Shown one piece after another: positions 1 to 9,384 of a stretch of 64,000 nt of DNA. Every line of letters starts with the position of its first letter. Position 1 is the first letter of the stretch. The notes under the pieces were generated by a model. It ran no database searches, was not told where the DNA came from, and saw nothing but the letters and a program-made list of their open reading frames with translations. The stretch comes from Aquipseudomonas ullengensis (GTDB lineage: Bacteria > Pseudomonadota > Gammaproteobacteria > Pseudomonadales > Pseudomonadaceae): contig NZ_JACJUD010000001.1 of assembly GCF_014174475.1 (NCBI RefSeq), forward strand, positions 868,001 to 932,000, given 5' to 3'. The translations under genes were made by a program, and so were the position numbers.

Positions 1-425
1 AGCTTGGTCGTCGGGCCCAGCTCGCGCAGGGCCAGCTGGATGCCCTCGGTGACGAACCACTGGTTCTCGTAGTGGCCGTCGACCAGCACCAGGCGGGTCA
101 CGCCGTGACGGGCGAACTCGCGCACGGCGTCGCGCACCAGGGCGATCAGGGTCTGCCCGTCGAGGCTGGTGGTGCCGCAGAAATGGTTGCCGCCACCGCA
201 CTTGGGCTGCGACTTGTAGCCGTAGGACAGGGCCGGGGCGACCAGGCCATCGACCTGCGCGGCGACGTCCTCGCACAATGCGCTGGCGAGCAGCGCGTCG
301 GTGCCCAGTGGCAGGTGCGGGCCGTGCTGTTCGGTGGCGCCGCAGGGCAGGAACACCACCGGCGATTGTTCGCGCACGCGGCGCTCGTATTCGACCCAGC
401 TGAGCTGGTCCATGCGTACGGTCAT
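1..425 (-). CDS. Creatininase (creatinine amidohydrolase), 3' end missing
   Basis: This gene encodes the N-terminal 141 residues of a creatininase-family metal hydrolase; the rest lies beyond the window. The family interconverts creatinine and creatine. Visible family marks are the metal-site stretch GATEQHGPHLPLGTD, the YGYKSQPKCGGGNHF block followed by GTTSLDG, and the VDGHYENQWF segment. The last two resemble bona fide Pseudomonas creatininase more than the distant MftE-type relatives. The ATG overlaps the TGA of the upstream EamA gene (ATGA), so the two are translationally coupled. Its substrate being a cyclic guanidino compound is notable because a guanidine-type riboswitch sits upstream in the same-strand cluster. 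Exact substrate is inferred. Confidence 0.88.
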   Translation of the reverse strand, partial: MTVRMDQLSWVEYERRVREQSPVVFLPCGATEQHGPHLPLGTDALLASALCEDVAAQVDGLVAPALSYGYKSQPKCGGGNHFCGTTSLDGQTLIALVRDAVREFARHGVTRLVLVDGHYENQWFVTEGIQLALRELGPTTK

Positions 426-1309
426 GGTTTGGCCTCGCAGAAAGAAGAAGGGGATTCACGGCCAGGGCGCTCGGCGATCAGCGCGGCGGCCAGCACCAGG
501 GCGCCACCGCACCATTCACGCAGGCCCAGCTCGCGGTCGCCGAGCCAGGCGGCGGTGAGTACCGCGACCACCAGCTCGACCACCACCAGCACTGCCGCGC
601 GGCTCGCCTCGACATGGCTGAAACCGTATTGCGCGGCGCTCATGGCGGTCAGCCAGAACAGCCCGAACAGGGCGATCAGGCCCCATTGCGGCGTGCTGAT
701 CGCGGGCAACGGCGTGTCTTGCAGCAGGCAGAACAGGCCACCCAGCAGCGCGCTGCCAACAAAGGCGACCGTCGCCTTGCTCGCCAGCGGCACCTGGTCG
801 GCGGCGCGGGTGGCCAGGTTGTTGAGGGCGAAGGCCAGGCCGGCAGACAGCGCCAGCCAGTCGGCGGTGGTCAGCGGGCGGAACGTATCGTGGCTGATGC
901 CCAGGGTCAGGGCGATGCCGAGCATGGCCAGCAGCAAGGCACCGACGCGCAGGGCGGTCAGCCGCTCACCCAGCAGCAGCCAGCCACCGAGCAGGCCCCA
1001 CACCGGCGCCAGGTAGAACAGCAGCATGGCGCGCACCACGTCGCCCTCGGACAACGCGCCCACCAGCCCCGCCGTGCCCCAGCCGCCGCAGATGCAGATC
1101 GCCAGCAATGCTCCGCGCTGCGGCCACCAGGCCGCGCGCTGCAGCCACAGCAGGGGTAGCGCCAGCAGGCTGAGCAGGCCGTAGGTGTAGAACACGATCG
1201 GCATGCCGGACAGCCCGCGCGCGGCGAAGTAATCCAGCGGAATCCAGCCCAGGCCCCAGAAGCTGGCGCCGAGCAGCAGCACCAGCTCGGGCTTCACCTG
1301 AATGCTCAT
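422..1309 (-). CDS. EamA/DMT-family membrane transporter
   Basis: A 295-residue integral membrane protein with about ten hydrophobic segments arranged as two EamA repeats, the layout of drug/metabolite exporters of the inner membrane. The start MSIQVKPELVLLLGASFWG is chosen because its ATG overlaps the TGA of the upstream dehydrogenase. A longer reading frame extends upstream but only shadows that gene. It overlaps the creatininase start by four bases at its other end. It probably exports or imports a small metabolite of the same pathway; the substrate cannot be read from the sequence. Confidence 0.85.
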   Translation of the reverse strand: MSIQVKPELVLLLGASFWGLGWIPLDYFAARGLSGMPIVFYTYGLLSLLALPLLWLQRAAWWPQRGALLAICICGGWGTAGLVGALSEGDVVRAMLLFYLAPVWGLLGGWLLLGERLTALRVGALLLAMLGIALTLGISHDTFRPLTTADWLALSAGLAFALNNLATRAADQVPLASKATVAFVGSALLGGLFCLLQDTPLPAISTPQWGLIALFGLFWLTAMSAAQYGFSHVEASRAAVLVVVELVVAVLTAAWLGDRELGLREWCGGALVLAAALIAERPGRESPSSFCEAKP

Positions 1310-2073
1310 CAGCCACCCATCCAGGCGCCGCCATTGGCGCCGAGCATCTGCCCGTGGAAGAAGCTGGCACCGGGCGAGACGAGGAACAGCACGGCAGCGG
1401 CGATTTCTTCCGGGCGGCCGAGGCGGCCGGCGGGAATCGCGCTTTCCTTGGCGATCATCTCGGCGCTCATGTGCTCGACCGAAACCATCGGCGTGTCCAC
1501 CGGCCCCGGTGCCACGCCGTTGATGCGGATGGCCGGGGCGAACTCGCGGGCCAGCGCCTTGGTCAGGCCGATCACCCCGGCCTTGGCCGTGCAGTAGGCG
1601 ACGTAGTGTTCGCGGCCCAGCTGGCCCAGTTCGGAGGCGATGTTGACGATGCTGCCTGTGCCACGCGGTTGCATATGCGCCAGGGCATGCCGGCAGCAAC
1701 GGTAGACCGCGCTGAGGTCGACGCCGAGCAGGTTGGCCCAGTCGTCCTCGTCGGTCTGCAGGAAGGGTTTTTCGAGGATGATCCCGGCGTTGTTGACCAG
1801 AATATGCAGGTCGCCGGCGGCGAAGATGCGCGCAAACATCGCCGCCACCTGCTCCACCGAAGCCACATCGGCCTGCACGGCATGGGCCTTGCCACCACTG
1901 GTGACGATCCGCGCCACCAGATCACTGGCGGCCTGCGGCTGGTCGAGGTGGTTGATCCAGACTTCCGCGCCGGCTTCGGCCAGGGCCAGCACGATGGCGC
2001 GGCCGATGCCCTGGGTGGCGCCGGTGACCAGGGCGACCTGGCCGTGCAAAGGCCGCTCTGCTGGAGGGTTCAA
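1309..2073 (-). CDS. Short-chain dehydrogenase/reductase (SDR)
   Basis: A 254-residue classical SDR. It has the Rossmann nucleotide-binding glycine motif TGATQGIG near residue 18, the NNAG motif, an active-site serine in NIASELG, and the catalytic YxxxK as YCTAK. It is an NAD(P)-dependent oxidoreductase of FabG-like length, cytosolic. Its start lies four bases inside the end of the preceding SDR and its stop overlaps the start of the EamA gene, so it belongs to a tightly coupled operon. Substrate is unknown; the family is too broad to assign one. Confidence 0.88.
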   Translation of the reverse strand: MNPPAERPLHGQVALVTGATQGIGRAIVLALAEAGAEVWINHLDQPQAASDLVARIVTSGGKAHAVQADVASVEQVAAMFARIFAAGDLHILVNNAGIILEKPFLQTDEDDWANLLGVDLSAVYRCCRHALAHMQPRGTGSIVNIASELGQLGREHYVAYCTAKAGVIGLTKALAREFAPAIRINGVAPGPVDTPMVSVEHMSAEMIAKESAIPAGRLGRPEEIAAAVLFLVSPGASFFHGQMLGANGGAWMGG

Positions 2074-2843
2074 TTCATCACCTCGCCGTGGCTGACCGAC
2101 AACGCCTGGCCGGTAATCGGCGTGGCCAGCGGGCTGCCGAGAAACAGGAAGGTGCCGGCAAGGTCCGCCGGGGTGAGCAATTCGGGGACCGCCTGGGCGG
2201 AGAGAATCAGCGCCAGTTCGGCGGATTCGCTGCGGCCGTTGGCGGCGGCCATCACCTTGAGCGAGCGCATCGCCGCCTCGGTGCCAATCCAGCCGGGGCA
2301 GACGGCATTCACGCGAATCCGCCGCGCACCCAGCTCCCAGGCCAGCGAGCGGGTCAGACCGATGACCGCGTGCTTGCTGGCGACGTAGGCGGAGAAACCG
2401 GGCACGCCTTTCAGGCCCCAGATCGACGCCTGGTTGATCACGCTGCTGCCGGCCTTGAGCTGGCCTTGCAGGGCACGGGTCAGGCGCAGCATCGAGGCCA
2501 CGTTGTTATCCAGCAGCGCCTGCCAGTGGGCGTCGGCCTCGGCGCCAGTCTCAGCCAGCGGCGTGGCGTACTCGACCCCGGCGTTGTTGATCAGCACGTC
2601 CAGCGGTCGCTCGCCGCGCTGGGCGACGAAGGCGGCGATGGCCGCGCTGTCGGCCAGGTCGACCACCGCGCTGTGGATCTCGCCCAGCGGAGCCAGTTCA
2701 GCCACCACCACGGCCAGCGCCTCAGCGTTGCGGTCGAGCAGTTCCAGGCTCGCACCCTGCTCGGCGAATGCCCGCGCCAGGCCTCGGCCGATGCCGCTGG
2801 CCGCGCCGGTGAGCAGTACGCGTTTGCCTCGATAGTCGATCAT
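2070..2843 (-). CDS. Short-chain dehydrogenase/reductase (SDR)
   Basis: A 257-residue classical SDR distinct from its downstream neighbour. It has TGAASGIG at the N terminus, NNAG near residue 88, a serine in INQASIWG and YVASK as the YxxxK catalytic pair. It starts 4 bp after the stop of the desaturase-like gene and overlaps the next SDR by 4 bp. Two adjacent SDRs in one operon suggest consecutive alcohol/ketone steps or a heteromeric enzyme, but this is inference. No substrate can be named. Confidence 0.88.
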   Translation of the reverse strand: MIDYRGKRVLLTGAASGIGRGLARAFAEQGASLELLDRNAEALAVVVAELAPLGEIHSAVVDLADSAAIAAFVAQRGERPLDVLINNAGVEYATPLAETGAEADAHWQALLDNNVASMLRLTRALQGQLKAGSSVINQASIWGLKGVPGFSAYVASKHAVIGLTRSLAWELGARRIRVNAVCPGWIGTEAAMRSLKVMAAANGRSESAELALILSAQAVPELLTPADLAGTFLFLGSPLATPITGQALSVSHGEVMN

Positions 2844-2847
2844 CGCC

Positions 2848-3870
2848 TCATACCGCCGTCAGGAAGGACACGCCCACCGCGCCATAGAAGCCATCGGCAC
2901 GCCGCTCGCCCGCGGGCGCCACTTCGCCGTAGTTGTCGTCGATCACCCGGCGCAAGCGGTGCTGGTGGAAGCTCTTGAACAGCAGGTGCATGGGCAGCAC
3001 CTGGCCGTAGGTGTCGCCGTACAGCTCCGCATGCAGCTTGCGCAGGCGGTACCAGGGCGCCACCGGCTTTTCGTGGTGGGCGTTGTGGTAGGCGAAGTTG
3101 AGCAGCAGCAGGTCGAGCACCGGCCAGCGCACCGAGACCACGTTGCTGAAGGTGTTCATCTGCTCGTAGGTGCGGTCGCGCTGCTTGTCGTCGGGGATCT
3201 TGCCGCCGTCTTCGAGCACCGCGAAGGCGTCGTAGGTGTGCTGGTAGGCGTCGGTGAAGCGCAGCACGGTGAGCATGATCGACCAGGCAACGAAGTACAG
3301 CAGCGCGGCCTTGAGCGAAACCAGCGCGACCAGGGTGAAGAACACCCCGCGCACCAGCAGGGTGAGGGCGACCTTGCGCCGGTTAGCGCGGTGCTTGGGG
3401 TTGCTGGTGATGAACGGCAGGAGGATCACGTAGTAATGCATGATCAGCTCGACCGCCGGCACATAGGCCCATTCAGCCACCAGCACCAGCTTGCGGAACC
3501 AGGCGGGGCAACGGTTGAGGAAGACCTTGGTGTCGAAGGTGATCACGTCGGCACGGTCGACGTGGTGGCGCATGTGTTTCTTGCGCAGGTCCTGGAAGCC
3601 GGCGTAGCAGCTGCCACACAGCCAGCTGCACAGCTCGCCGAAACGCTCGTTGTTGAGCGGTTTGGCGAAAATGGTGCCATGGGCGAATTCGTGGATCAGG
3701 TAGGCCGCGATGATCATCGCGTGGCCCAGCAGCAGGGTACCGGCGGCATTCAGCAACCAGCTGTCGGCGAATAGCAGGGCGAAGCCGAGGGCATAGCCGG
3801 CGAAGGCATAGGTCAGGGCCAGGCTGTTGGCGAGCTTGCCATCGGCATAGCGGAATATCTGGGCGGACAT
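2848..3870 (-). CDS. Membrane fatty acid desaturase-like di-iron oxygenase
   Basis: A 340-residue membrane protein of the fatty acid desaturase superfamily. The three histidine boxes that bind the di-iron centre are visible: HEFAH near residue 70, HMRHH near 107 and HNAHH near 265, separated by hydrophobic segments. Members desaturate or hydroxylate lipids, carotenoids or other hydrophobic molecules. The start MSAQIFRYADG has a strong GGAGG ribosome site 5 bases upstream; a longer frame upstream lacks one. It leads the tightly packed SDR-SDR-EamA-creatininase set. A gap of 198 bp separates it from the riboswitch-controlled binding protein. Substrate unknown. Confidence 0.85.
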   Translation of the reverse strand: MSAQIFRYADGKLANSLALTYAFAGYALGFALLFADSWLLNAAGTLLLGHAMIIAAYLIHEFAHGTIFAKPLNNERFGELCSWLCGSCYAGFQDLRKKHMRHHVDRADVITFDTKVFLNRCPAWFRKLVLVAEWAYVPAVELIMHYYVILLPFITSNPKHRANRRKVALTLLVRGVFFTLVALVSLKAALLYFVAWSIMLTVLRFTDAYQHTYDAFAVLEDGGKIPDDKQRDRTYEQMNTFSNVVSVRWPVLDLLLLNFAYHNAHHEKPVAPWYRLRKLHAELYGDTYGQVLPMHLLFKSFHQHRLRRVIDDNYGEVAPAGERRADGFYGAVGVSFLTAV

Positions 3871-4068
3871 GGGTTCCTCCGGGTTCCGGGTGGAGTCATG
3901 GGCGACGGGGGTAACCGTCTTCGTCATTCCCCACAGGCGGGACAGCGGCTTTATCGCTGAACAGCGCTTGCGCTGGCCCGAAGGGGAATCATCCAGTGCG
4001 TTGCCTGGCTGGGTCCCCGCCTTCACGAGGACGACGGGGCAGGACGGCTAGCGGGCAAGCCTCGGCCG

Positions 4069-5076
4069 TTACTTGGCCAGGGCCTCGACGAACTGCGCGT
4101 CGAAAGTGGCGGCAAAGTCCGGGATCACCGGGATCTGGCCGTTGTCCTTGAGCAGCTGGGCAATCACCGCGCCGCTGCCAAAGAAGGACTTGGTCGAATC
4201 GGATTTCTCGAAATTCGAGGCCATCTCAGCCAGCGGGATGTTGTACACGCCGCTCATCTGCTCCTTGGCTTCCTCCGGGCTGACGCCGAGCACCTTGCCG
4301 ATGATCTTGGCCGCCTCATCCGGGTTGCTCTGCATGAAGGCCAGGGCGTCCAGGTAACCCTGCATCAGCGCCTTGATCGCCTCCGGGCGCTTGGCGATGA
4401 CCTTGTCGTCGAAGGCCAGCACGTCGGTGATCAGCCCTGGCGCTTCCTTGGACGAATACACCACGTGGTACTTGTCACCCGGCATGCCGAGGATCTGCGA
4501 CACGTTGGGCTCGTAGGTCACGCCCACCGGCAGGCTGCCGGACGCCATGGCACCGGGGATGGCCTCGGGGGTCATGTTGATCGGGGTGATGTCCTTGTCG
4601 CTCATGCCGTTGCTCTTGAGGGCGTAGGCGAGGAGGAAATCGGACGGCGACAGCGGGTTGAAGCCGACCTTCTTGCCCTTGAAGTCCTTCACCGAGGTGA
4701 TCGACTTGTCGGCAACGATGGCGTCACCGCCGTTGGAGAAGTCCACCGGCATCACCACCTTGTGGCTCAGGCCCTTGGCCGCGCCACCCACCACCTGGTC
4801 ATAGGTGAGCATGCCGCCGTCGAGGGCGCCGCCAACCATGGCCGAGGGGATCAGCGCCGGATCGTTGAAGAACTGCAGTTCGACCTTGAGGTTGTGCGCC
4901 TTGTACAGGTCCAGCTCATCGGCGACGTAGAACGGCGCATAACCGGCCCAGACAACGGTGCCGATCTTCATTTTCTCGATGGCTTGCGCGGAGAAAGGCA
5001 GGACGATGGCAGCAGTGGCCAGACAGGCACCGAGCAGGGTCTTGCGCAGGAAACGCGGGGAAAGCGGCATGGTCAT
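4069..5076 (-). CDS. NitT/TauT-family ABC transporter substrate-binding protein (orphan)
   Basis: A 335-residue periplasmic protein with a signal peptide (residues 1 to about 28, hydrophobic core then AQA) and an NMT1/SsuA-like fold: WAGYAPFYVADELDLYK near the N terminus, then a GGxLDGGMLTYDQV segment. The family binds taurine, sulfonates, nitrate or thiamine precursors, and is one of the transporter families known to sit behind guanidine-I riboswitches. The start at 5076 has AGGAG seven bases upstream. No permease or ATPase gene is adjacent, so it either serves a transporter elsewhere or acts as a sensor. The riboswitch upstream suggests a guanidine or guanidino ligand; that is inference. 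Confidence 0.85.
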   Translation of the reverse strand: MTMPLSPRFLRKTLLGACLATAAIVLPFSAQAIEKMKIGTVVWAGYAPFYVADELDLYKAHNLKVELQFFNDPALIPSAMVGGALDGGMLTYDQVVGGAAKGLSHKVVMPVDFSNGGDAIVADKSITSVKDFKGKKVGFNPLSPSDFLLAYALKSNGMSDKDITPINMTPEAIPGAMASGSLPVGVTYEPNVSQILGMPGDKYHVVYSSKEAPGLITDVLAFDDKVIAKRPEAIKALMQGYLDALAFMQSNPDEAAKIIGKVLGVSPEEAKEQMSGVYNIPLAEMASNFEKSDSTKSFFGSGAVIAQLLKDNGQIPVIPDFAATFDAQFVEALAK

Positions 5077-5106
5077 GGCATTGCTCCTACACGTTAGAAA
5101 TCGGCA

Positions 5107-5226
5107 CGGGATGACGTCACGTCTCCCGGGCTTTTCTCCCGCCGTGTAGCCCTGATCCTTAGGGCCGGAAAACTCTCGGACCAGCCATTCACTCGCGTGA
5201 ACCGGAACCCTAGTTCGCCTCTGGTG
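5107..5226 (-). promoter_or_regulatory. Guanidine-I (ykkC) riboswitch
   Basis: Read on the minus strand, the leader contains the conserved blocks of the ykkC/guanidine-I aptamer in order: CTAGGGTTCCG (5203-5213), a small hairpin TTCAC-gcga-GTGAA, CTGGTCCGAGAG, a GCCCT/AGGGC hairpin, ACACGGCGGGAGAAAAGCCC and CGGGAGA. A second hairpin at 5107-5128 (CGGGA...TCCCG) reuses the aptamer's 3' CGGGAGA strand and is a plausible expression platform. The binding-protein ATG is about 30 bases further on. The ligand guanidinium is established for this class; that this copy is functional is inference from the intact conserved blocks. Confidence 0.9.
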
Positions 5227-5477
5227 TAGCTCCAATGTGCCAAGCGTCATGAGCGCGGTGGCGTGTAACCCTGCCAGACGCGGTGACTCATCCCGTTCAC
5301 AAGGGTATGTAGCAAGTCCGATGCCAGTACCGGACAAGTCGCCAGGGGCAGCCGGAAAGTCGCCGTTATTCAGTCACTTGCTGGTAGTCGCGAAGAGCGA
5401 CCGCGGGCCGGGGAACACCCGCAGTCGATGGGTACTGCACCAGTGGCACGCAAGCCGCCTGTTTTCAGTGCAAGGCG

Positions 5478-7268
<1,791 letters not shown>

Positions 7269-7419
7269 TGACGACCCTCGACTCGACGAAACCCTGTATT
7301 GCAGCCGGACTTCTATCTGCGCCGGCTTTCCTGTTCAACAGGCTAGCACGCCGGCTGCGCCCGGCACTGACGGCATATCGGGCAGAGCCCCGGCCGGAGC
7401 AGCCATCCGTCAGCCCCGC

Positions 7420-8178
7420 TTATTCCTGCCAGTCGCTCAGCCCGTAACGCGCCAGGATCCGCGTCAGCTCACCGCTGGCACGCAGGGCGCGCAATCCTTC
7501 GTCGTACAGGCGCGCATAGTCGGCGCGCCGTGGGTGCAGCGGGGAAATCGCCATATAGGAGTAGCTGCCCGACTCGCAGCCGGCCAGGCGCGCCGTCAGG
7601 GCGGGATTGCCGAGCAGCGTGTAGGCGACCAGATTGCGCTCTTCGATAAAGGTGTTGTAGCGGCCGACCTGCAGTTGGCGCAGCAGGCGCAGGGTCAGGC
7701 CATCGCCCGCCTGGCGCCGAAAGGCCTGGGGGTTGGCGCGAATGTAGGCATCCAGCTGCGGGCCGTAGGAGTAGTTCTGGATGATCCCCAGGCTGCGCCC
7801 GGGCAAGCTGTCCACACCCTTGTACTGCCAGTTGTCCTGGGCCTGGGTGTAGAAACAGAAGCGGTTGAGCGACACCGGCTCGGCGGGGTAGGTGAAGTCC
7901 GGCGCTTCCTCGCGCTGGGTCGAGGGTGTAGCGGTGTAGAGCCCGGCGCGCACATTGCTCAGGGCCCGGCTGTAGTTCTCGTTGACCAGGCGTACCGGGA
8001 TGCCTTGGGGCTCGAAGATGGCGCGAATGATCTCGACGGTGAAACCTTCGCGCGCCTGCCCCGCCGTGCAACTGAACGGGCACCAGTACTCGGGCGAGGC
8101 CAGGGTGATCTCTTCCGTCGCCCCCGCTGCGGTGCTCAGCAACAGTCCGGCGTACAGCAGTATCGCGCTACAGCGCAT
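7420..8178 (-). CDS. Periplasmic substrate-binding protein, amino-acid type (SBP_bac_3-like)
   Basis: A 252-residue secreted protein with a signal peptide ending near AAGA, followed by EITLASPEYWCPFSCT and GFTVEIIRAIFEPQGI, the layout of small polar-amino-acid-type binding proteins. The start at 8178 (MRCSAILLYAG) is preferred because GAGGGAAGG lies just upstream; a longer frame begins at 8229 without a clear ribosome site. No permease or ATPase is adjacent. It sits between an M23 family protein and a DISM-GGDEF protein on the same strand, so a sensory rather than transport role is possible. Ligand unknown. Confidence 0.75.
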   Translation of the reverse strand: MRCSAILLYAGLLLSTAAGATEEITLASPEYWCPFSCTAGQAREGFTVEIIRAIFEPQGIPVRLVNENYSRALSNVRAGLYTATPSTQREEAPDFTYPAEPVSLNRFCFYTQAQDNWQYKGVDSLPGRSLGIIQNYSYGPQLDAYIRANPQAFRRQAGDGLTLRLLRQLQVGRYNTFIEERNLVAYTLLGNPALTARLAGCESGSYSYMAISPLHPRRADYARLYDEGLRALRASGELTRILARYGLSDWQE

Positions 8179-8247
8179 GGGCCTTCCCTCGCACGGCATG
8201 TGCTTGTCGATGAAGCCGGCGATCTGCAAGCAGTGACGCCGTACGCG

Positions 8248-9144
8248 CTATTCCCCGCCCACGGCGAAGTTGGGCAGGCTGTCTACCGGCTGGGCGAAGT
8301 CGAAGGGGATCGATTCCAGCGCCAGGCCGAGGTTGCGCTGCACCACGAAGTGCAGGTGCGGCCCGGTGCTGTTGCCGGTGTTGCCGGACAGCGCCAGGGC
8401 ATCGCCCTCCGCCACGTGCTGGCCTTCCTGCACGCGCACCGAGCCGCGGGTCAGGTGCAGGTAGACGCCCATGGTGCCGTCGTCATGCAGGATGCGCACG
8501 AAGTTGCCCGACGGGTTGTTGCCGCGCCCGCTCTGGTGGTTCTCGACCTTGACCACCGTGCCGCCGCGCGCCGCGACAATCGGCGTGCCCACCGGCATGG
8601 CGATATCCAGGGCGTAGCGGCCCTTGGGCGTGAAGTGGCTGTACTTGCCGTTGGCGCCCTGGCTCAGGCGGAACGGCCCGCCACGCCAGGGCAACGGATA
8701 GTGGAACAGTTGCGGCTGCGGCCGCGGGTCGCCCATGGCGTAGCGCAGGCGGGTCTTGTAGCGCATCGGCTGGCTGGCATCGCGCGGCGCCAGGGTGGCC
8801 AGGCGGATATGGCTGCGCGGCGGCAGCACCCAGCGGATCGGCTGCTCGGGCGCGCCAACGGCGTTCACCACATTCTTCAGGCTCAGTTCGATCTCCACCG
8901 GGGCGTAGAGGTCGTTGCGGATCATCAGGGTTTCGCCGGCGTCGTGCTTCTTGGTTTCCAGCTTCACCAGGTTGTCCAGGCGCTCGACCATGCGGTCGCG
9001 GAAGACGAACACCTGTGCGCCAGCCACGGCCTTGTCGCTATAGGTCACGACGCCGTTCTGGTCGACATACTTGTAGATGGTCAACGCGCTGGCCTGGCTC
9101 GCCATCAGCAGCAGCGCGGAGAAAATGAGTGAACGCCCTAGCAT
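8248..9144 (-). CDS. M23/LytM-family peptidase with N-terminal DUF4124
   Basis: A 298-residue secreted protein: signal peptide (1 to about 20), a DUF4124-like segment (IYKYVDQNGVVTYSDKA), a beta-rich middle, then a C-terminal M23/LytM domain with GTPIVAARGGTVV, YLHL and GPHLHF. The usual HxxxD zinc motif appears as RYALD, so the first zinc-ligand histidine is replaced, while the aspartate and HLH are kept. It may therefore be a weak or regulatory LytM protein acting on, or activating others against, peptidoglycan. Catalytic status is uncertain. Confidence 0.85.
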   Translation of the reverse strand: MLGRSLIFSALLLMASQASALTIYKYVDQNGVVTYSDKAVAGAQVFVFRDRMVERLDNLVKLETKKHDAGETLMIRNDLYAPVEIELSLKNVVNAVGAPEQPIRWVLPPRSHIRLATLAPRDASQPMRYKTRLRYAMGDPRPQPQLFHYPLPWRGGPFRLSQGANGKYSHFTPKGRYALDIAMPVGTPIVAARGGTVVKVENHQSGRGNNPSGNFVRILHDDGTMGVYLHLTRGSVRVQEGQHVAEGDALALSGNTGNSTGPHLHFVVQRNLGLALESIPFDFAQPVDSLPNFAVGGE

Positions 9145-9384
9145 AAGCTCACGGATTTAATGGTTTATTGGTATCCGAGGTTGGCAAGACTAGCAGCGCG
9201 TCCCGCCAGCGGCGAGCATCTGCCGCCCGTGCTGTGCAGCAATCGGCACAGCCGAGGCCGGGAAAACCCGGCTATCCGACAGAAGGCACCCCTGGCGCGC
9301 TCAATCCGACCTTGGTCGAACAGGCGCCCGGGCGGCGAGTCCCTAGACTTCCGGGCCTGTTTTCGCTGTCCGAGGAATGCCTCC

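Noticed and set aside
4069..5076. Naming the binding protein ThiY and its leader a TPP riboswitch
   Set aside because: The fold is shared with thiamine-precursor binders, but the leader blocks match guanidine-I and not the THI element.
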